Below, piece after piece: positions 1 through 11,100 of a stretch of 64,000 bases of DNA. Position 1 is the stretch's first letter, and every line of letters starts with the position of its first letter. Made by a program: the position numbers and the translations under genes. This DNA comes from an uncultured Clostridia bacterium (GTDB lineage Bacteria; Bacillota; Clostridia; UBA1381): contig CANQQZ010000005.1 of assembly GCA_947626135.1 (NCBI GenBank), forward strand, positions 62,001 through 126,000, written 5' to 3'. The notes under the pieces are model-generated. The model was not told the DNA's origin. It ran no database searches and saw nothing but the letters and a program-made list of their open reading frames with translations.

Positions 1-972
1 CTTTCGGAGAAAAAAACCGTAAAAGATATTTGTCTGTATATGAAGGCTGCGGACGCATATCGCGAGGCATTTAAGATAATTGACGATAACGACGTGCACC
101 GGGGGCAGATGGAGCATCTTATGCACAAGAAGCTCGTTACGGATTTCCTGAAAATCCGCCGTTTTATGGATAATCAGGATGCGAATGTTATTCGGTTTTT
201 CTTTATAAGACGGGAGATAGAATTTTTAAAGCGAAAAATCCATTACATCTACACAAAGGAAGAGAGCCCGAAGCCGACGACCGACGATGAGTTAAAAAAC
301 CATCTGTTTATAAACGTCGGAAAGATAGACCGCGACGCTATCAAAAACGCGAAATCCCTTGAGGATTTTGCCGAGGCGTGCAAGGAAACGATATATGAGG
401 AGCCCTTGAAAAGAGCGCTGGATTTTAACGCGGACTTTTTCATGCTCGGTATGATTTTTGACGAGTATTATTACAGAAATCTGTGGAAGTTTATAGGCGC
501 TCTGCCGAAATCCGAGGCGGCGGGCTTGAAAAAAATTATTGGTTCCGATGCGGATATGCTTAATATTATGTGGATATACAGAGGAAAAAAATATTTTCAT
601 TTCGCGAACGAGGCTATTTTTTCGTATTTGCTGCCGGTGAGGTACAGATTAAGCGAAGATGCTGTCCGTTCGCTCGTAAATTCCGCAGACGAGACGGAAT
701 TTGCCGCCGTTGTCCGCTCGACGGCATACGCCGGACTGTTCGACCAAATCGACGACGGATTGGCGATAGAAGAAAATTATGTGTATATGCTGAGCAAAAT
801 CGCGGAGAGTGTTTTCCGCACACCGTCGCTCGCGGCGATAGCCGCTTACGAGAAGCTCAGAAATTGGGAGATCTGGAGAACAACTACGGTAATCGAGGGA
901 GTTCGTTATAACAGAGATCCCGCGGTTATACGCAAGCATATACGAATAACGGAAGAAAGGAGTGTTGTATAA
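1..972 (+). CDS. ntpC: V-type ATP synthase subunit C (5' end outside window)
   Basis: Central-stalk/membrane-rotor connecting subunit (V0D/AC39 family) of the V-type ATPase, linking the V1 axle to the proteolipid ring. The reading frame is open from base 1, so the ATG at 40 is probably internal and the true start lies left of the window. Family features visible are the aromatic and charge-rich helical pattern, a segment reading DMLNIMWIYRGKKY in the middle, and a C-terminal segment with EGVRYNRDPAVIRKHI, like the AC39 C-terminus. It is the first gene seen of the order C-I-K-F-E-A-B-D. Its TAA stop at 970-972 lies immediately before the GTG proposed as start of the next gene, so the two are probably translationally coupled. 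No catalytic residues are expected. The identification relies heavily on operon position, because this subunit is poorly conserved. Confidence 0.85.
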   Translation, partial: LSEKKTVKDICLYMKAADAYREAFKIIDDNDVHRGQMEHLMHKKLVTDFLKIRRFMDNQDANVIRFFFIRREIEFLKRKIHYIYTKEESPKPTTDDELKNHLFINVGKIDRDAIKNAKSLEDFAEACKETIYEEPLKRALDFNADFFMLGMIFDEYYYRNLWKFIGALPKSEAAGLKKIIGSDADMLNIMWIYRGKKYFHFANEAIFSYLLPVRYRLSEDAVRSLVNSADETEFAAVVRSTAYAGLFDQIDDGLAIEENYVYMLSKIAESVFRTPSLAAIAAYEKLRNWEIWRTTTVIEGVRYNRDPAVIRKHIRITEERSVV

Positions 973-973
973 G

Positions 974-2872
974 GTGTCAATAGCAAAAATGCGCGCTGTG
1001 ACAATATCGGGGAAGCTGCCCGATTTTGAGCGCGTTGCGGAAAAATACATCTGCGGCAGGGATATACATTTGGAGAACGCTCTGTCCGTGATGCACGACA
1101 AGCACGGCTTGAAGGAATTCAGCGAGCCGGACGAATATGACGCGATCGTCAGGCGAACATCGGATATTTTGTCGATTGCGAACATCAAGGATAAGACGTC
1201 TGCGACAATTGACGAGAGCCTGACTATCGAGGATATTAAGGAGCGCATAGCGGATATAGAAGCGAAAATCAACGATGAGCAGCGTCAATGCGCGCAAATG
1301 GAAAAGCAGATCGAGGACAACAAGAGGGTTATGAAATCCTTAGAGCCTATTTCAAATCTTGATACCGACTTATCGAGGCTGCCGTCAATGAGGTTTATAG
1401 CCTATCGCTTCGGACGTCTCCCGAAAACAGGGTTTATAACGATGCAAACGTATCTGACGGATAAGGGCTTTGTTTTTCTGGAGACCTCGCGCGATGAATC
1501 GGGAGTGTGGGGCTTTTGCTTCGCTCCGGCGAGCCGGATAAGAGAAGTAGATGATATGTTCAGGAATCTGTATTTCGAGCGCGTGGAAATAGCCCTTGAA
1601 TTTGAGGGCACTCCGAAGCATCTGCATGACAGGCTCAGCGCTGAAAACGAGCGGCTTGGCAAAGAAATAAGTGGCAGCCGTTCGAGAAACGAGGAGCTTG
1701 TGAAAAGCAAAAAAACCGAGCTGTGCGCCATATATACGCTTGCCCGGAAGCGTGCGCAGTTCTCTGAAATAAAGCGGCACGCGATGCATACGGATTTATT
1801 GTTTTTCGTGGCGGGCTGGATGGAGCGTTCCGATGCGGATAAGCTTGAAAAGGAAATCGCGAAGGAGCGCGGCGACGTAATGTTCTTCCAGGACGAGCCG
1901 AAAAACGCGTGGTCCATCACGCCGCCGACGAAGCTGAAAAATAACTTTGTGTTTAAGCCGTTCGAGATGTTTGTAAAGATGTACGGTATGCCGCGCTACG
2001 ACGAGATCGATCCCACGCCCATACTGGCGGTGACGTATATATTGTTTTTCGGCATAATGTTCGGCGATGTCGGTCAAAGCCTAATACTGGCGCTCGCGGG
2101 CTTTATAATCTACAGGATAAAGAAGATGGATTTAGCCGGAATAGTCGGTTTTGTCGGGCTTTCGGGTATGGTTTTCGGATTTATTTACGGAAGCGTGTTC
2201 GGAAACGAGGAGATAATACCGGCGCTATTCCATACGCATGCCCTGAAGCCGATGGAGCAGATAGGATTGATGCTTGGAGGCACGATAGGCATAGGCATGG
2301 CGGTAATAATATTCGGCATGGTATTGAATGTGGTGAATATCCTGCGGTCGGGAGGACGGGGAGAATGTATTTTCTCGCACAACGGCATAGCGGGAATACT
2401 GTTTTACCTGTCGGCGCTGTCGATAGCGGGAGATATGCTGATAGGCTTCAAAACTCCGACGGAAATATATGTCGCGGTGCTTATAGTATCGCTTATAGCG
2501 ATGTTTTTCGAGGAGCCGCTTGCAAAGCTTGTTGACGGAAGGAAGAACTGGAAGCCAAAGGGCGGAATGTTCTTTGTGGAAAGCTTTTTCGAGCTGTTTG
2601 AGGTAATTTTGAGCTTTTTCTCAAATACCATATCTTTCCTGAGAATCGGCGCGTTTGCGATAGTCCATGTGGGAATGATGACCGTTGTGGCGGTGCTCTC
2701 GCAGGGCGGCGGCGTAAGCGGCGCGATAGTGCAGGTAATCGGCAACATTCTGGTTATGTGCCTCGAGGGACTCATAGTAGGCATCCAGGTGTTGAGGCTC
2801 GAATATTACGAAATGTTCAGCAGATATTTCAGCGGCGGCGGCAAGGCGTTCGTGTCGCTGAAGGATAAATGA
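974..2872 (+). CDS. ntpI: V-type ATP synthase subunit I (a-type, proton/ion channel half)
   Basis: Membrane stator subunit a/I, which carries the ion half-channels facing the c ring. The N-terminal half (to about residue 320) is soluble, with long charged coiled-coil stretches (ERIADIEAKINDEQRQCAQ). The C-terminal half holds about seven membrane helices, beginning around PILAVTYILFFGIMFGDVGQ, a signature of the family. The GTG at 974 is preferred because it yields MSIAKMRAVTISG, the normal N-terminus of the family, and an AAAGGAG sits about 11 bases upstream. A GTG at 962 and a TTG at 965 are in the same frame but badly spaced from that site. The gene ends in an ATGA overlap with an upstream in-frame ATG of the K gene. 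Length (about 632 residues) is normal. Confidence 0.93.
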   Translation: MSIAKMRAVTISGKLPDFERVAEKYICGRDIHLENALSVMHDKHGLKEFSEPDEYDAIVRRTSDILSIANIKDKTSATIDESLTIEDIKERIADIEAKINDEQRQCAQMEKQIEDNKRVMKSLEPISNLDTDLSRLPSMRFIAYRFGRLPKTGFITMQTYLTDKGFVFLETSRDESGVWGFCFAPASRIREVDDMFRNLYFERVEIALEFEGTPKHLHDRLSAENERLGKEISGSRSRNEELVKSKKTELCAIYTLARKRAQFSEIKRHAMHTDLLFFVAGWMERSDADKLEKEIAKERGDVMFFQDEPKNAWSITPPTKLKNNFVFKPFEMFVKMYGMPRYDEIDPTPILAVTYILFFGIMFGDVGQSLILALAGFIIYRIKKMDLAGIVGFVGLSGMVFGFIYGSVFGNEEIIPALFHTHALKPMEQIGLMLGGTIGIGMAVIIFGMVLNVVNILRSGGRGECIFSHNGIAGILFYLSALSIAGDMLIGFKTPTEIYVAVLIVSLIAMFFEEPLAKLVDGRKNWKPKGGMFFVESFFELFEVILSFFSNTISFLRIGAFAIVHVGMMTVVAVLSQGGGVSGAIVQVIGNILVMCLEGLIVGIQVLRLEYYEMFSRYFSGGGKAFVSLKDK

Positions 2873-2892
2873 TTTTTTGGGAGGTAATCATC

Positions 2893-3309
2893 ATGTTAAT
2901 GACAATTTTATTCGTATTAATAGCTTTGAGCATAATAGTTCCATACGCGTTTTACCGCGCGACGGACAGAAAAAAGGGCAAAGAATGTCTTTTAATGAAT
3001 ACAATATCGTTTTTCAGCGTTTTAGCGGCGGCTTTGATAGTAACGCTCGGCGGCGGCGTGAGCGCTCTGGCTGCGGGCGAGGCTGACGGCGTTTCGATAG
3101 GCATGGGGCTTCGCTATATAGGAGCCGCGCTGTCTACGGGACTTTCAGGCGTCGGCGGCGGCGTCGCGGTCGCGAGCGCGGCAAGCGCGGCGATAGGCGC
3201 TATGAGCGAGAACGAGAGCATAATGGGTAAGACGCTTATATTCGTTGCTCTTGCCGAGGGTATAGCGCTGTACGGTCTTGTTATCTCGATACTTATTCTT
3301 AATTCGTAA
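2893..3309 (+). CDS. ntpK: V-type ATP synthase subunit K (proteolipid c-ring subunit)
   Basis: Ring subunit that carries the translocated ion. The protein has one N-terminal membrane helix, a short basic loop, then a glycine/alanine-rich helical hairpin. The second hairpin helix reads FVALAEGIALYGL; its glutamate is the expected ion-carrying carboxylate. The ATG at 2893 is chosen because GGGAGGT (2879-2885) precedes it at ideal distance. An ATG at 2869, overlapping the I stop codon, is in frame but would place the ribosome binding site inside the gene. At 138 residues it is the single-hairpin type with an extra N-terminal helix, not the duplicated four-helix type. Whether the ion is H+ or Na+ cannot be decided by eye. 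Confidence 0.93.
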   Translation: MLMTILFVLIALSIIVPYAFYRATDRKKGKECLLMNTISFFSVLAAALIVTLGGGVSALAAGEADGVSIGMGLRYIGAALSTGLSGVGGGVAVASAASAAIGAMSENESIMGKTLIFVALAEGIALYGLVISILILNS

Positions 3310-3325
3310 TATCAGGTGGCATTAT

Positions 3326-3634
3326 ATGAAAATGTATTTGATAAGCGACAATATCGACACGCAGGTCGGAATGCGCCTTGCCGGAGTGGAGGGCTGCGTC
3401 GTTCACGACAGCGGCTCGGCAAAAGCTGAAATTGACAGGGCTATAGCAAATCCCGAGATAGGAATACTTGTTCTGACCGAAAAAGCGGAAGCCTTGGCAA
3501 AGGAATATCTCGATGAGCTGAAGCTTAAGCTTCACACACCGCTCATAATCGAGATACCCGACCGTCACGGCAGCAGGGATATTGCCGAGAGTATTAATCG
3601 CATGGTTCAGGAGTCAATAGGACTGAAGCTTTGA
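3326..3634 (+). CDS. ntpF: V-type ATP synthase subunit F
   Basis: Small central-stalk subunit (about 102 residues) that binds the D subunit and helps couple rotation. The protein starts MKMYLISDNIDTQVGMRLAG, a typical F-subunit N-terminus, followed by an alternating beta-alpha pattern including EIGILVLTEKAEALA. The ATG at 3326 is preceded by AGGTGG at 3314-3319; a longer in-frame extension into the K gene lacks such a site. It lies 16 bases after K and its stop is 20 bases before the E start, so it is part of the same operon. Nothing is missing for the family. Confidence 0.92.
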   Translation: MKMYLISDNIDTQVGMRLAGVEGCVVHDSGSAKAEIDRAIANPEIGILVLTEKAEALAKEYLDELKLKLHTPLIIEIPDRHGSRDIAESINRMVQESIGLKL

Positions 3635-3654
3635 TAATAAAGGAGGACAGCAGC

Positions 3655-4254
3655 ATGGATTATACCGATGAACAGCTTGAGGAATTTGAGGCGGTTGTGC
3701 TTCGCGATGCCAACAAGGAGCGCGAGGCGCTCATGAAGGAGACGGAGGAGCAATACAAAAGCATTGTTGCGGATAAGGAAAATGAATATCTAAAGGAATC
3801 ATATGAGACAATTCAGCGCAATAAGAGCAAATATGAGCATGAGGCGGACGAAGAGCTGCTTCACGCCGAGATGGACGCCAAAAAGAAGGTGCTGTTAAAG
3901 CGCGAGGAAATCATAGACGATGTAATGGAAGCCGCGAAGGAGCGGCTCGGAAGCTTTACACGGTCGGATAAATACAGCGCGTGGCTTATAAAAAAGACCG
4001 GGGAAGCGGTAAAGGAAGCGGGAGAAGGCGCAAAAACGGTGTACGTTTCAAAGGATGATATGCGCTACGAAAGTGAGCTTACAGCCGCTGCGGGTCCGGG
4101 CGCGTCCGTTGAAGGGGTTTCCGACCGTGATTTTATCGGCGGAGTGCGCGTATACAATAAGGACAGGCGCGTTTCGGTGGATTATTCCTTCGGCGAGCTG
4201 CTTATGGACGAGAAGCAGGAGTTCCTGCAGCACAGCGGTCTTGTGATCCGCTGA
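3655..4254 (+). CDS. ntpE: V-type ATP synthase subunit E (peripheral stalk)
   Basis: Peripheral-stalk subunit that acts as a stator between the catalytic head and subunit I. The first two thirds form a long charged helix (REALMKETEEQYKSIVADKE), and the last third is a compact domain ending FGELLMDEKQEFLQH, as in the E family. The ATG at 3655 follows AAGGAGG at 3639-3645 at a good distance; a TTG at 3631 is in frame but would put that site inside the gene. Length of 199 residues is normal. The partner stalk subunit (G or H) is not seen in the window and would have to be upstream of subunit C or elsewhere. Confidence 0.88.
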   Translation: MDYTDEQLEEFEAVVLRDANKEREALMKETEEQYKSIVADKENEYLKESYETIQRNKSKYEHEADEELLHAEMDAKKKVLLKREEIIDDVMEAAKERLGSFTRSDKYSAWLIKKTGEAVKEAGEGAKTVYVSKDDMRYESELTAAAGPGASVEGVSDRDFIGGVRVYNKDRRVSVDYSFGELLMDEKQEFLQHSGLVIR

Positions 4255-4285
4255 GCGTGACTCTTAACAGAAAGGAATGATATAT

Positions 4286-6058
4286 ATGGCTAATGCGGAA
4301 GGTCGTATATTCGGAATAAACGGACCCGTCGTAAGGGTCAGGGGCTCGGGCGCGTTTGAAATGCAGGAAATGGTGCGCGTCGGAAGTGAGTCGCTTATAG
4401 GCGAGGTAATAGGCGTGACAGATACGGAAACGATTGTTCAGGTATATGAGGAAACCGTGGGACTGCGCGCCGGAGAAACGGTAACGGGCACGGGCGGACC
4501 GCTCTCCGTTACGCTCGCGCCGGGTATACTTTCCAATATTTTTGACGGAATAGAGCGCCCGCTTTCCGAGATACGCAGGCTTACAAACGCATTTATCTCG
4601 CGCGGCACACAGGTGGAGCTGCTTGATGAATCAAAAAAATGGGACGTTAAGCTGACAGTCAAAAAGGGCGACATTGTTTCGGGCGGGACCATAATAGGCT
4701 CCACTCCCGAAACGAGTCTTATAGAGCACAGGATTATGATACCGCCCAATATTGCCGGCACCGTTGAATGGGCGGCGCCGGACGGCAAATATACGATTAA
4801 CGATGTTATAGCGAGGGTCAAAAGCGCGGGCAGCGTAATCGATATACGTATGAGGCAGGAATGGCCGATAAAAAAAGCGCGTCCTTATGCTCAAAGACAA
4901 GCGGTTACGAAGCCGCTTGTGACAGGACAAAGGGTAATAGACTCAATGTTTCCCATAGGCAAGGGCGGCGCAGCGGCGGTGCCGGGAGGCTTCGGAACCG
5001 GAAAAACGATGACGCAGCATCAGCTTGCGAAATGGTGCGACGCTGATATTATAGTTTATATCGGCTGCGGTGAGCGCGGCAATGAGATGACGCAGGTGCT
5101 TAATGAATTTGCGGAGCTGATTGACCCGAAATCGCAGAGACCGCTGCTGGACCGGACGGTGCTGATAGCAAACACGTCCAACATGCCGGTTGCCGCGCGC
5201 GAGGCGTCAATTTACACGGGAGTCACACTCGCGGAATATTACCGGGACATGGGCTACCATGTCGCGCTTATGGCTGATTCCACATCGCGCTGGGCTGAGG
5301 CGCTTAGGGAAATTTCCGGGCGTCTGGAGGAAATGCCGGCTGAGGAGGGCTTCCCGGCGTATCTCGCGTCAAGATTGTCGCAGTTTTACGAGCGAGCCGG
5401 ATATGTAACAAATCTGAACGGCTCGGAGGGCTCGATCTCGATAATAGGCGCCGTATCGCCGCAGGGCGGCGATTTTTCGGAGCCGGTAACTCAGAACACA
5501 AAGCGTTTTATACGCTGCTTCTGGGCGCTTGACAAAAGCCTGGCGTATTCGCGGCATTATCCGGCGATACAGTGGCTTACAAGCTACAGCGAATATATAA
5601 ACGATTTGACGCGATGGTATGAGGAAAACGTGTCGCCGGACTTTATGCAAAAGCGCGCGAAGCTTATGGCGATTTTGCAGGAGGAGGCGAGCCTTATGGA
5701 GATAGTCAAGCTCATAGGCTCCGACGTGCTGCCGGAGGGACAGAAAGCGACGCTTGAGGTGGCGCGGGCTATACGCGTAGGATTCTTGCAGCAGAACGCG
5801 TTCCATAAGGACGACACATATGTCCCGCTTGAGAAGCAGGATAAGATGATGGACGCCATATTGCTGCTTGACCGCCGGTTAAAGGAGCTTGTTGCTTCGG
5901 GCGCGGTAATCTCAAAGGTCACTCAAACGGGAATTGTGGATGATATCATCAGGATAAAGTACACAATCGGCAATGAGGACATAGACGCGCCGTTTAATGC
6001 GCTTATGAAGAAAATAAACGATACCTTCGACGCGTCGGTGCCGTCGTTTGCAAAGTAG
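4286..6058 (+). CDS. ntpA: V-type ATP synthase catalytic subunit A
   Basis: Catalytic ATP-binding subunit of the V1 head. The N-terminal beta-barrel begins [16 protein letters not shown]. The non-homologous insert typical of V-type A subunits follows. The P-loop near residues 233-241 reads GGFGTGKT, a variant of the usual GPFGSGKT but with the essential GKT. Further family segments are [38 protein letters not shown] and a C-terminal helical domain. The ATG at 4286 is preferred over the ATG at 4277 because AAAGGA (4271-4276) sits nine bases ahead of it. Length of 590 residues is normal. The gene is followed by B after 17 bases. Confidence 0.97.
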   Translation: MANAEGRIFGINGPVVRVRGSGAFEMQEMVRVGSESLIGEVIGVTDTETIVQVYEETVGLRAGETVTGTGGPLSVTLAPGILSNIFDGIERPLSEIRRLTNAFISRGTQVELLDESKKWDVKLTVKKGDIVSGGTIIGSTPETSLIEHRIMIPPNIAGTVEWAAPDGKYTINDVIARVKSAGSVIDIRMRQEWPIKKARPYAQRQAVTKPLVTGQRVIDSMFPIGKGGAAAVPGGFGTGKTMTQHQLAKWCDADIIVYIGCGERGNEMTQVLNEFAELIDPKSQRPLLDRTVLIANTSNMPVAAREASIYTGVTLAEYYRDMGYHVALMADSTSRWAEALREISGRLEEMPAEEGFPAYLASRLSQFYERAGYVTNLNGSEGSISIIGAVSPQGGDFSEPVTQNTKRFIRCFWALDKSLAYSRHYPAIQWLTSYSEYINDLTRWYEENVSPDFMQKRAKLMAILQEEASLMEIVKLIGSDVLPEGQKATLEVARAIRVGFLQQNAFHKDDTYVPLEKQDKMMDAILLLDRRLKELVASGAVISKVTQTGIVDDIIRIKYTIGNEDIDAPFNALMKKINDTFDASVPSFAK

Positions 6059-6075
6059 AAAAGGAGGACGTTGAT

Positions 6076-7476
6076 ATGCCGATAGAATATATGGGGCTTA
6101 ATAATATACAGGGTCCTCTCGCTGTTATAGAAGGCGTAGACGAAGCGTTTTACGAGGAAATGGTATCCGTGACGATGGCGGACGGAACAAAGCGAATGGG
6201 CAGAGTCGTTGAGATATCGGGAGACAAGGCGGTCGTGCAGATGTTTGAGGGTACGGACGGACTTTCTCTTGAAAATACGGCAACGCGGTTTACGGGTGAG
6301 CCCATGAGGCTTAAGCTGTCGCGCGAGATGCTCGGACGCACGCTCGACGGCGTGGGACGTCCGATCGACGGAATGGGCGATTATTTTGCCGAGGAGGTCA
6401 GGGACGTAAATGGCAGTCCGATTAATCCCGTGGCGCGCGAATATCCGCGAAACTTTATTCAGACGGGAATTTCTTCGATAGACTGTCTTATGACGCTTAT
6501 ACGCGGTCAAAAGCTGCCGATTTTTTCTGGCGACGGTATGCCGCACGACGATTTGGCTGTGCAGATCGCGCGTCAGGCGAAGGTGGTTGACAGCGATGAC
6601 GCCGCCGGAGAAAAATTCGCGATAGTATTTGCCGCGATGGGCGTAAAATATGATGTCGCGAACTATTTCCGCCGCTCATTTGAGGAAAGCGGCGTGCTCG
6701 GGAAGGTCGTAATGTTTTTAAATCTCTCAAACGACCCGGTCGTGGAACGAATCATAACGCCGCGCTGTGCGCTGACGGCGGCTGAGTATCTCGCGTTCAA
6801 TTATGATATGCACGTGCTTGTAATTCTTACTGATATGACGTCATATGCGGAGGCGCTCAGAGAAATATCCTCGTCAAAGGGTGAGATACCTTCACGAAAG
6901 GGCTTCCCCGGATACCTGTATTCCGATCTTGCCTCGCTTTATGAAAGAGCGGGCATTATCGCGGACGCAAAAGGCTCCGTAACTCAGGTGCCGATTTTGA
7001 CGATGCCCAATGACGATATAACCCATCCCGTGCCGGATTTGACCGGATATATCACGGAGGGGCAGATAGTTCTGGGCAGAAATCTGAATCTCGTAGGCGT
7101 GTATCCGCCGGTATCGGTGCTGCCGTCGCTGTCAAGACTTATGAAGGACGGCATAGGTGAGGGATTCACGAGAGAGGATCATCCGGAGCTCGCGAATCAG
7201 CTGTTCGCGTCATACTCGAAGGTGGAGGACGCGAAAAGCCTGTCGTCCGTAATAGGCGAGGATGAGCTGTCGGAGCTCGATAAAAAATACCTTGCGTTCG
7301 GACGCGAGTTTGACAAGCGGTTTTTGACGCAGGGAGCTTATGAAAACCGATCCATAGAGGAAACGCTTGATCTGGGCTGGCAGCTTTTATCTATGCTGCC
7401 CAGAACCGAGCTTGATCGCGTGAGCGATGAGATGCTTGACAAATATTACGGAAAAACGGAGCGGGAGGTGGTGTAG
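6076..7476 (+). CDS. ntpB: V-type ATP synthase regulatory subunit B
   Basis: Non-catalytic nucleotide-binding subunit that alternates with A in the V1 hexamer. It starts [20 protein letters not shown], typical of B subunits. The segment at the P-loop position is degenerate ([12 protein letters not shown]), as expected for this subunit. Other recognisable segments are [18 protein letters not shown] and [20 protein letters not shown]. An AAAAGGAGG site at 6059-6067 precedes the ATG. At 466 residues it has full length. It is separated from D by only three bases, consistent with one mRNA. Confidence 0.97.
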   Translation: MPIEYMGLNNIQGPLAVIEGVDEAFYEEMVSVTMADGTKRMGRVVEISGDKAVVQMFEGTDGLSLENTATRFTGEPMRLKLSREMLGRTLDGVGRPIDGMGDYFAEEVRDVNGSPINPVAREYPRNFIQTGISSIDCLMTLIRGQKLPIFSGDGMPHDDLAVQIARQAKVVDSDDAAGEKFAIVFAAMGVKYDVANYFRRSFEESGVLGKVVMFLNLSNDPVVERIITPRCALTAAEYLAFNYDMHVLVILTDMTSYAEALREISSSKGEIPSRKGFPGYLYSDLASLYERAGIIADAKGSVTQVPILTMPNDDITHPVPDLTGYITEGQIVLGRNLNLVGVYPPVSVLPSLSRLMKDGIGEGFTREDHPELANQLFASYSKVEDAKSLSSVIGEDELSELDKKYLAFGREFDKRFLTQGAYENRSIEETLDLGWQLLSMLPRTELDRVSDEMLDKYYGKTEREVV

Positions 7477-7479
7477 CTT

Positions 7480-8097
7480 ATGCAGGCTAACGCTGCTCCC
7501 ACAAAGGGAAACCTCATGGCTGCGAAAAATACGCTCAGGCTGTCGCGGCGCGGATATGAAATGCTTGACAAAAAGCGCAATATCCTTATACGCGAAATGA
7601 TGCAGCTTATTGAGGAGGCTAAAGAGGTCGAAGCGGGAATAGAGGAAACATTTTCCCACGCGTATCGTGCTCTGGAGGACGCGAGCCTTATTATGGGTAT
7701 GCACAATATCGAAAATTTTGCGTATTCCGCGCCGATAGAGGACAGCGTAACGGTTGAACTGCGAAGCGTTATGGGAGTGGAAATTCCGGTTGTGCGCGGC
7801 GAGGACGCCGCGGAGCGTCCCGTATACAGCTTCTATTCCACGACATCCGCGCTTGACGAGGCGCTTATAAAATTTAACGCTGTTAAGCGGATGACGATAC
7901 GGCTGACGGAAATAGAGAATGCCGTTTATCGGCTCGCGATAAATATACGCAAAACTCAAAAGCGCGCAAATGCTCTTGAAAACATTACAATTCCGCTTTA
8001 TGAGAATCTGACGAAGGAAATATCCACGGCGCTCGAGGAAAAGGAGCGGGAGGAACACACGCGTCTGAAGATTATAAAACGCGGCAAAGAAGAATAG
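7480..8097 (+). CDS. ntpD: V-type ATP synthase subunit D (central rotor axle)
   Basis: Rotor axle subunit, an antiparallel coiled coil that turns inside the A3B3 head. The N-terminus contains PTKGNLMAAKNTLRLSRRGY, a hallmark of the family, and the C-terminus returns as a second long helix ending in a charged tail. GGGAGGTGGTG just before the ATG provides the ribosome binding site, overlapping the end of the B gene. Length of 205 residues is usual. It is the last gene of the ATPase operon, because a strong terminator lies within 10 bases downstream and the next gene is on the opposite strand. Confidence 0.95.
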   Translation: MQANAAPTKGNLMAAKNTLRLSRRGYEMLDKKRNILIREMMQLIEEAKEVEAGIEETFSHAYRALEDASLIMGMHNIENFAYSAPIEDSVTVELRSVMGVEIPVVRGEDAAERPVYSFYSTTSALDEALIKFNAVKRMTIRLTEIENAVYRLAINIRKTQKRANALENITIPLYENLTKEISTALEEKEREEHTRLKIIKRGKEE

Positions 8098-8103
8098 CAT
8101 TAT

Positions 8104-8133
8104 AAAAACAGCAGCCCTCGGGCTGCTGTTTTT
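8104..8133. terminator. Bidirectional intrinsic terminator
   Basis: A perfect 14-bp inverted repeat (AAAAACAGCAGCCC with its complement) around a 2-base centre, with A and T runs on the two outer edges. It can end the ATPase operon on the plus strand and the convergent secreted-protein gene on the minus strand. Confidence 0.93.
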
Positions 8134-8157
8134 ATATGTCCGCTTAACGCGGTTTTT

Positions 8158-11100
8158 TTACGGTTCCACCTTTACCGTTACTCTGAACGGTCCGGACTCC
8201 ACGCCGCCGCCGGTGGTAACATTCGCGCTGACGGTTACATCGGTGGAGGTCGTAATATTGGCGGTATCCTTTATGGTAAGCTTGCCGTTTTGATCAATCT
8301 GCACAAGGTCCGGACTGTCAGATGACCAGTTTATGCTTGAAGCCGGCAGGATCTGCGATATATCATCGCCGAACGGGTCAACGAGGACATTGAATTTGAG
8401 ATTAGCCCAGCTGTTATTAGCCTTGCTTACCGATTCAATAACCTCATCCTCGGTTTTACCCTCCTTGTCGTACACGGCGGCGAGATAGAATCTCGGCGCG
8501 TCGGTTGAAATCTTCTGATAATCGCCTATAGTTACCCTGAGCGTTTTTGTAATATCGGTTCCGGTCATGGACGCGGTTATAATATAATCACCGGGCTCCG
8601 CACTGTCCTTAACGGTCAGTAAGCCGGTATCGCTTATTTCAATGCCGGTAAGAGCCTTTAGCGCCGGTTCGCCGTCGGATCCGCCGACAGACAGCGCGCC
8701 GAGGGGAGATGTAACTTCAACCTTATCGGCAAGGGGCTTCATGCCGCTGCTTGAATCAAGCGAGTTCCAAAGCATATACGTATGTCCGACTGTAGGCGAA
8801 GGAATATCAATTTCATCCGCGCCCTCGGTAATCTGTACGGTGGATATAGCGACATGACTGAGCTTATCGCCGTCATACTGCGCGTCCAGGATATATGCCG
8901 CCGACGCCTCGGCAGCTCTCGAATAGAGAGTGAAACGACCGTCGCCGCCCGGCTGCTGGCTTTCGGAAGGCAGCGGCGAAACGGAGGGCGAAACGGAGGG
9001 CGAGGGTGAAGGCGAGGGTGAAGGCGACGGTGACGGCGCAACGTCGATCGACCATGTTACGTTTTCCGCGTTTGTAAGGTCATACTGACGTGTTACGTCA
9101 ACGCCGGCGATTTTTGCTATACTGTTATCGCCAACCAGCTCATGATAATCGGGGTCGAGGCTCTTTACAAGAACATCGGAGACAGTCAGCGCGCCGTCTA
9201 TAGTACCGTCGTATATTCCGGAAATCATACCCTGCGGGAATCCGGCGCCGGCGTTGTACGGAAGCACTCCCTGAATACCAAGCTCCTTTGCGTCAACCGT
9301 TACGCAATGATTTTCAGAGTCAATGGCAAAGTTAACGGTAAATTCCGTACCGGGCGTATATGCTCCGGCGGCGGTCGAAGAATCGTTGTCGAACAGAACA
9401 AGCGAATTATCGTATGCCCCTATATCTCCTCCCTGGCTCAAAGGCGTGGCGTGTCTTAAATCGTTGGTAGTTCCGGTGTTCAAGCCGCTGCCTCTCCAGC
9501 CGGTCCAGGCAACGATCTTGCCGTCGGTTTTCGTATACTGAAGTCCCACCAACGGTATGTCTGCGTAATCGTCCGAGGTAACCGTCGGGTTGCTTGTAAG
9601 AGCCCAGCTGCGCTGAGCGTTTGATCTGCTTCCGCTGAGCTCGTCAAACTTAAATCTTGCCGATATGATTACGCCGCCCTGCGGTATAGCCTCGGGGAAG
9701 TTATCAGCCTTATGAGAAACATATCTGTTGGTTTTACCGGTGCTTGTCGTATTGTCCGCTATAACTTCGTCGTTGATCGTCGTCCATGTGATATCCGGCT
9801 CGTAAACCAGCACATTGCTTTCGCCGACATAGAGCTTCTTTACAAGCTGTACGGGTTCTGCCACAACATCGGAGCCGGTGTCGTTCTCATGCGGTATCGC
9901 CGTTAATACAACGTCATATACGTTGTAGTCATTTCCGTCATCGGTTTTGAAATCGCTTGTTACCGTGACCGTGGCGCCGTTGCATAGTGTATCGTATGTG
10001 GGATCCATCTGACTTCTGATGGATATGTAATTATGCTGTATATTGCCGTCTATTTCATATTCCTCCGCGGGATCGGTTTTTTCGGGATATATTTCCCATT
10101 CCGCCGTATATTCTCCGGTGGTCTGATCGCCGTCGGGCTCTTCGTTTGCGGTCATAAGAGAACCGAGCTGGTCATAAACTTCGGCGGTGAACAGCTCAGA
10201 CGTTACGCTTTCCGCTTCTCCCTCGGGATTGGGGGTGGGAGCCGCAAGGAAAATGCTGCCGCCGTTGATTTGGGAAACCCTGTTTCCCATTTCCGGCGCC
10301 GTCGTCGCTACCGGATATCTGTAAACCTTTTCCTGAGAGAGCTGGGCGTTAATTCTTTTCTTACCGGCAGTCAATGTAACGGTTTTTGTATATACAAGCT
10401 CATTCTCAGACATATTTGCCTCTGTGTTTGTATCGGTTTCCTCCATATTGGGGACATAGCCGGGACGCGTGACCTTTACGGTATAAGTTCCCGAGGGCAG
10501 TCCGGCATACAAATATCCCAGATTGTCGGGGTGGAAGGTCAAGCCGTTTTCGTCCGCTATATTTTCTCCTGTTATGGTCACGGTCGTGTCCGCGCCGCCG
10601 AGCCCGTTGGAATCAATGGGAGTCTCAGCCGTCACTTTATCATCGGTAACTCTTACCTGAATCAAGCCGGTGTCGGGCTCCTTTGTTTCCATTTTTAAAT
10701 TGTCTATCAAATAGGAATATTGGGTTGCGGCAGGGATATAAAAGGACAAGCCCGAGAAATCGGTACTGCCGTTTGTAACCGCGGAGCGGGTGTTTACCAC
10801 CTTGCCGTCCTTCTCGGAAATCATATATTGCATATATGCACCGCTTGAATAGTTAGTGGAACGGCTGTCCAAAATCATTCTGACGTGAGCTCCGCCGTTT
10901 ATATCGTCTGATGTAATATCTCCGAACTCCATGCCCCCCTCGCTGCTGGTTACGGTAAAGCCGGGCAAAACGTTGTTTACGGTAGCCGGTACGGTAATGT
11001 CATAGCTCATTTCCAGAGAGGCTGATTGACTGGTAAGCGTATCTATATTCGGAATGTCAACTCCGTCGAATTCAAGCTTGACTCCGCGCCCGCTTGACGA

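Noticed and set aside
2893-3309. Assigning Na+ specificity to the V-ATPase ring
   Set aside because: The carboxylate in AEGIALYGL is visible, but the other ion ligands cannot be placed reliably by eye, so H+ or Na+ is left open.
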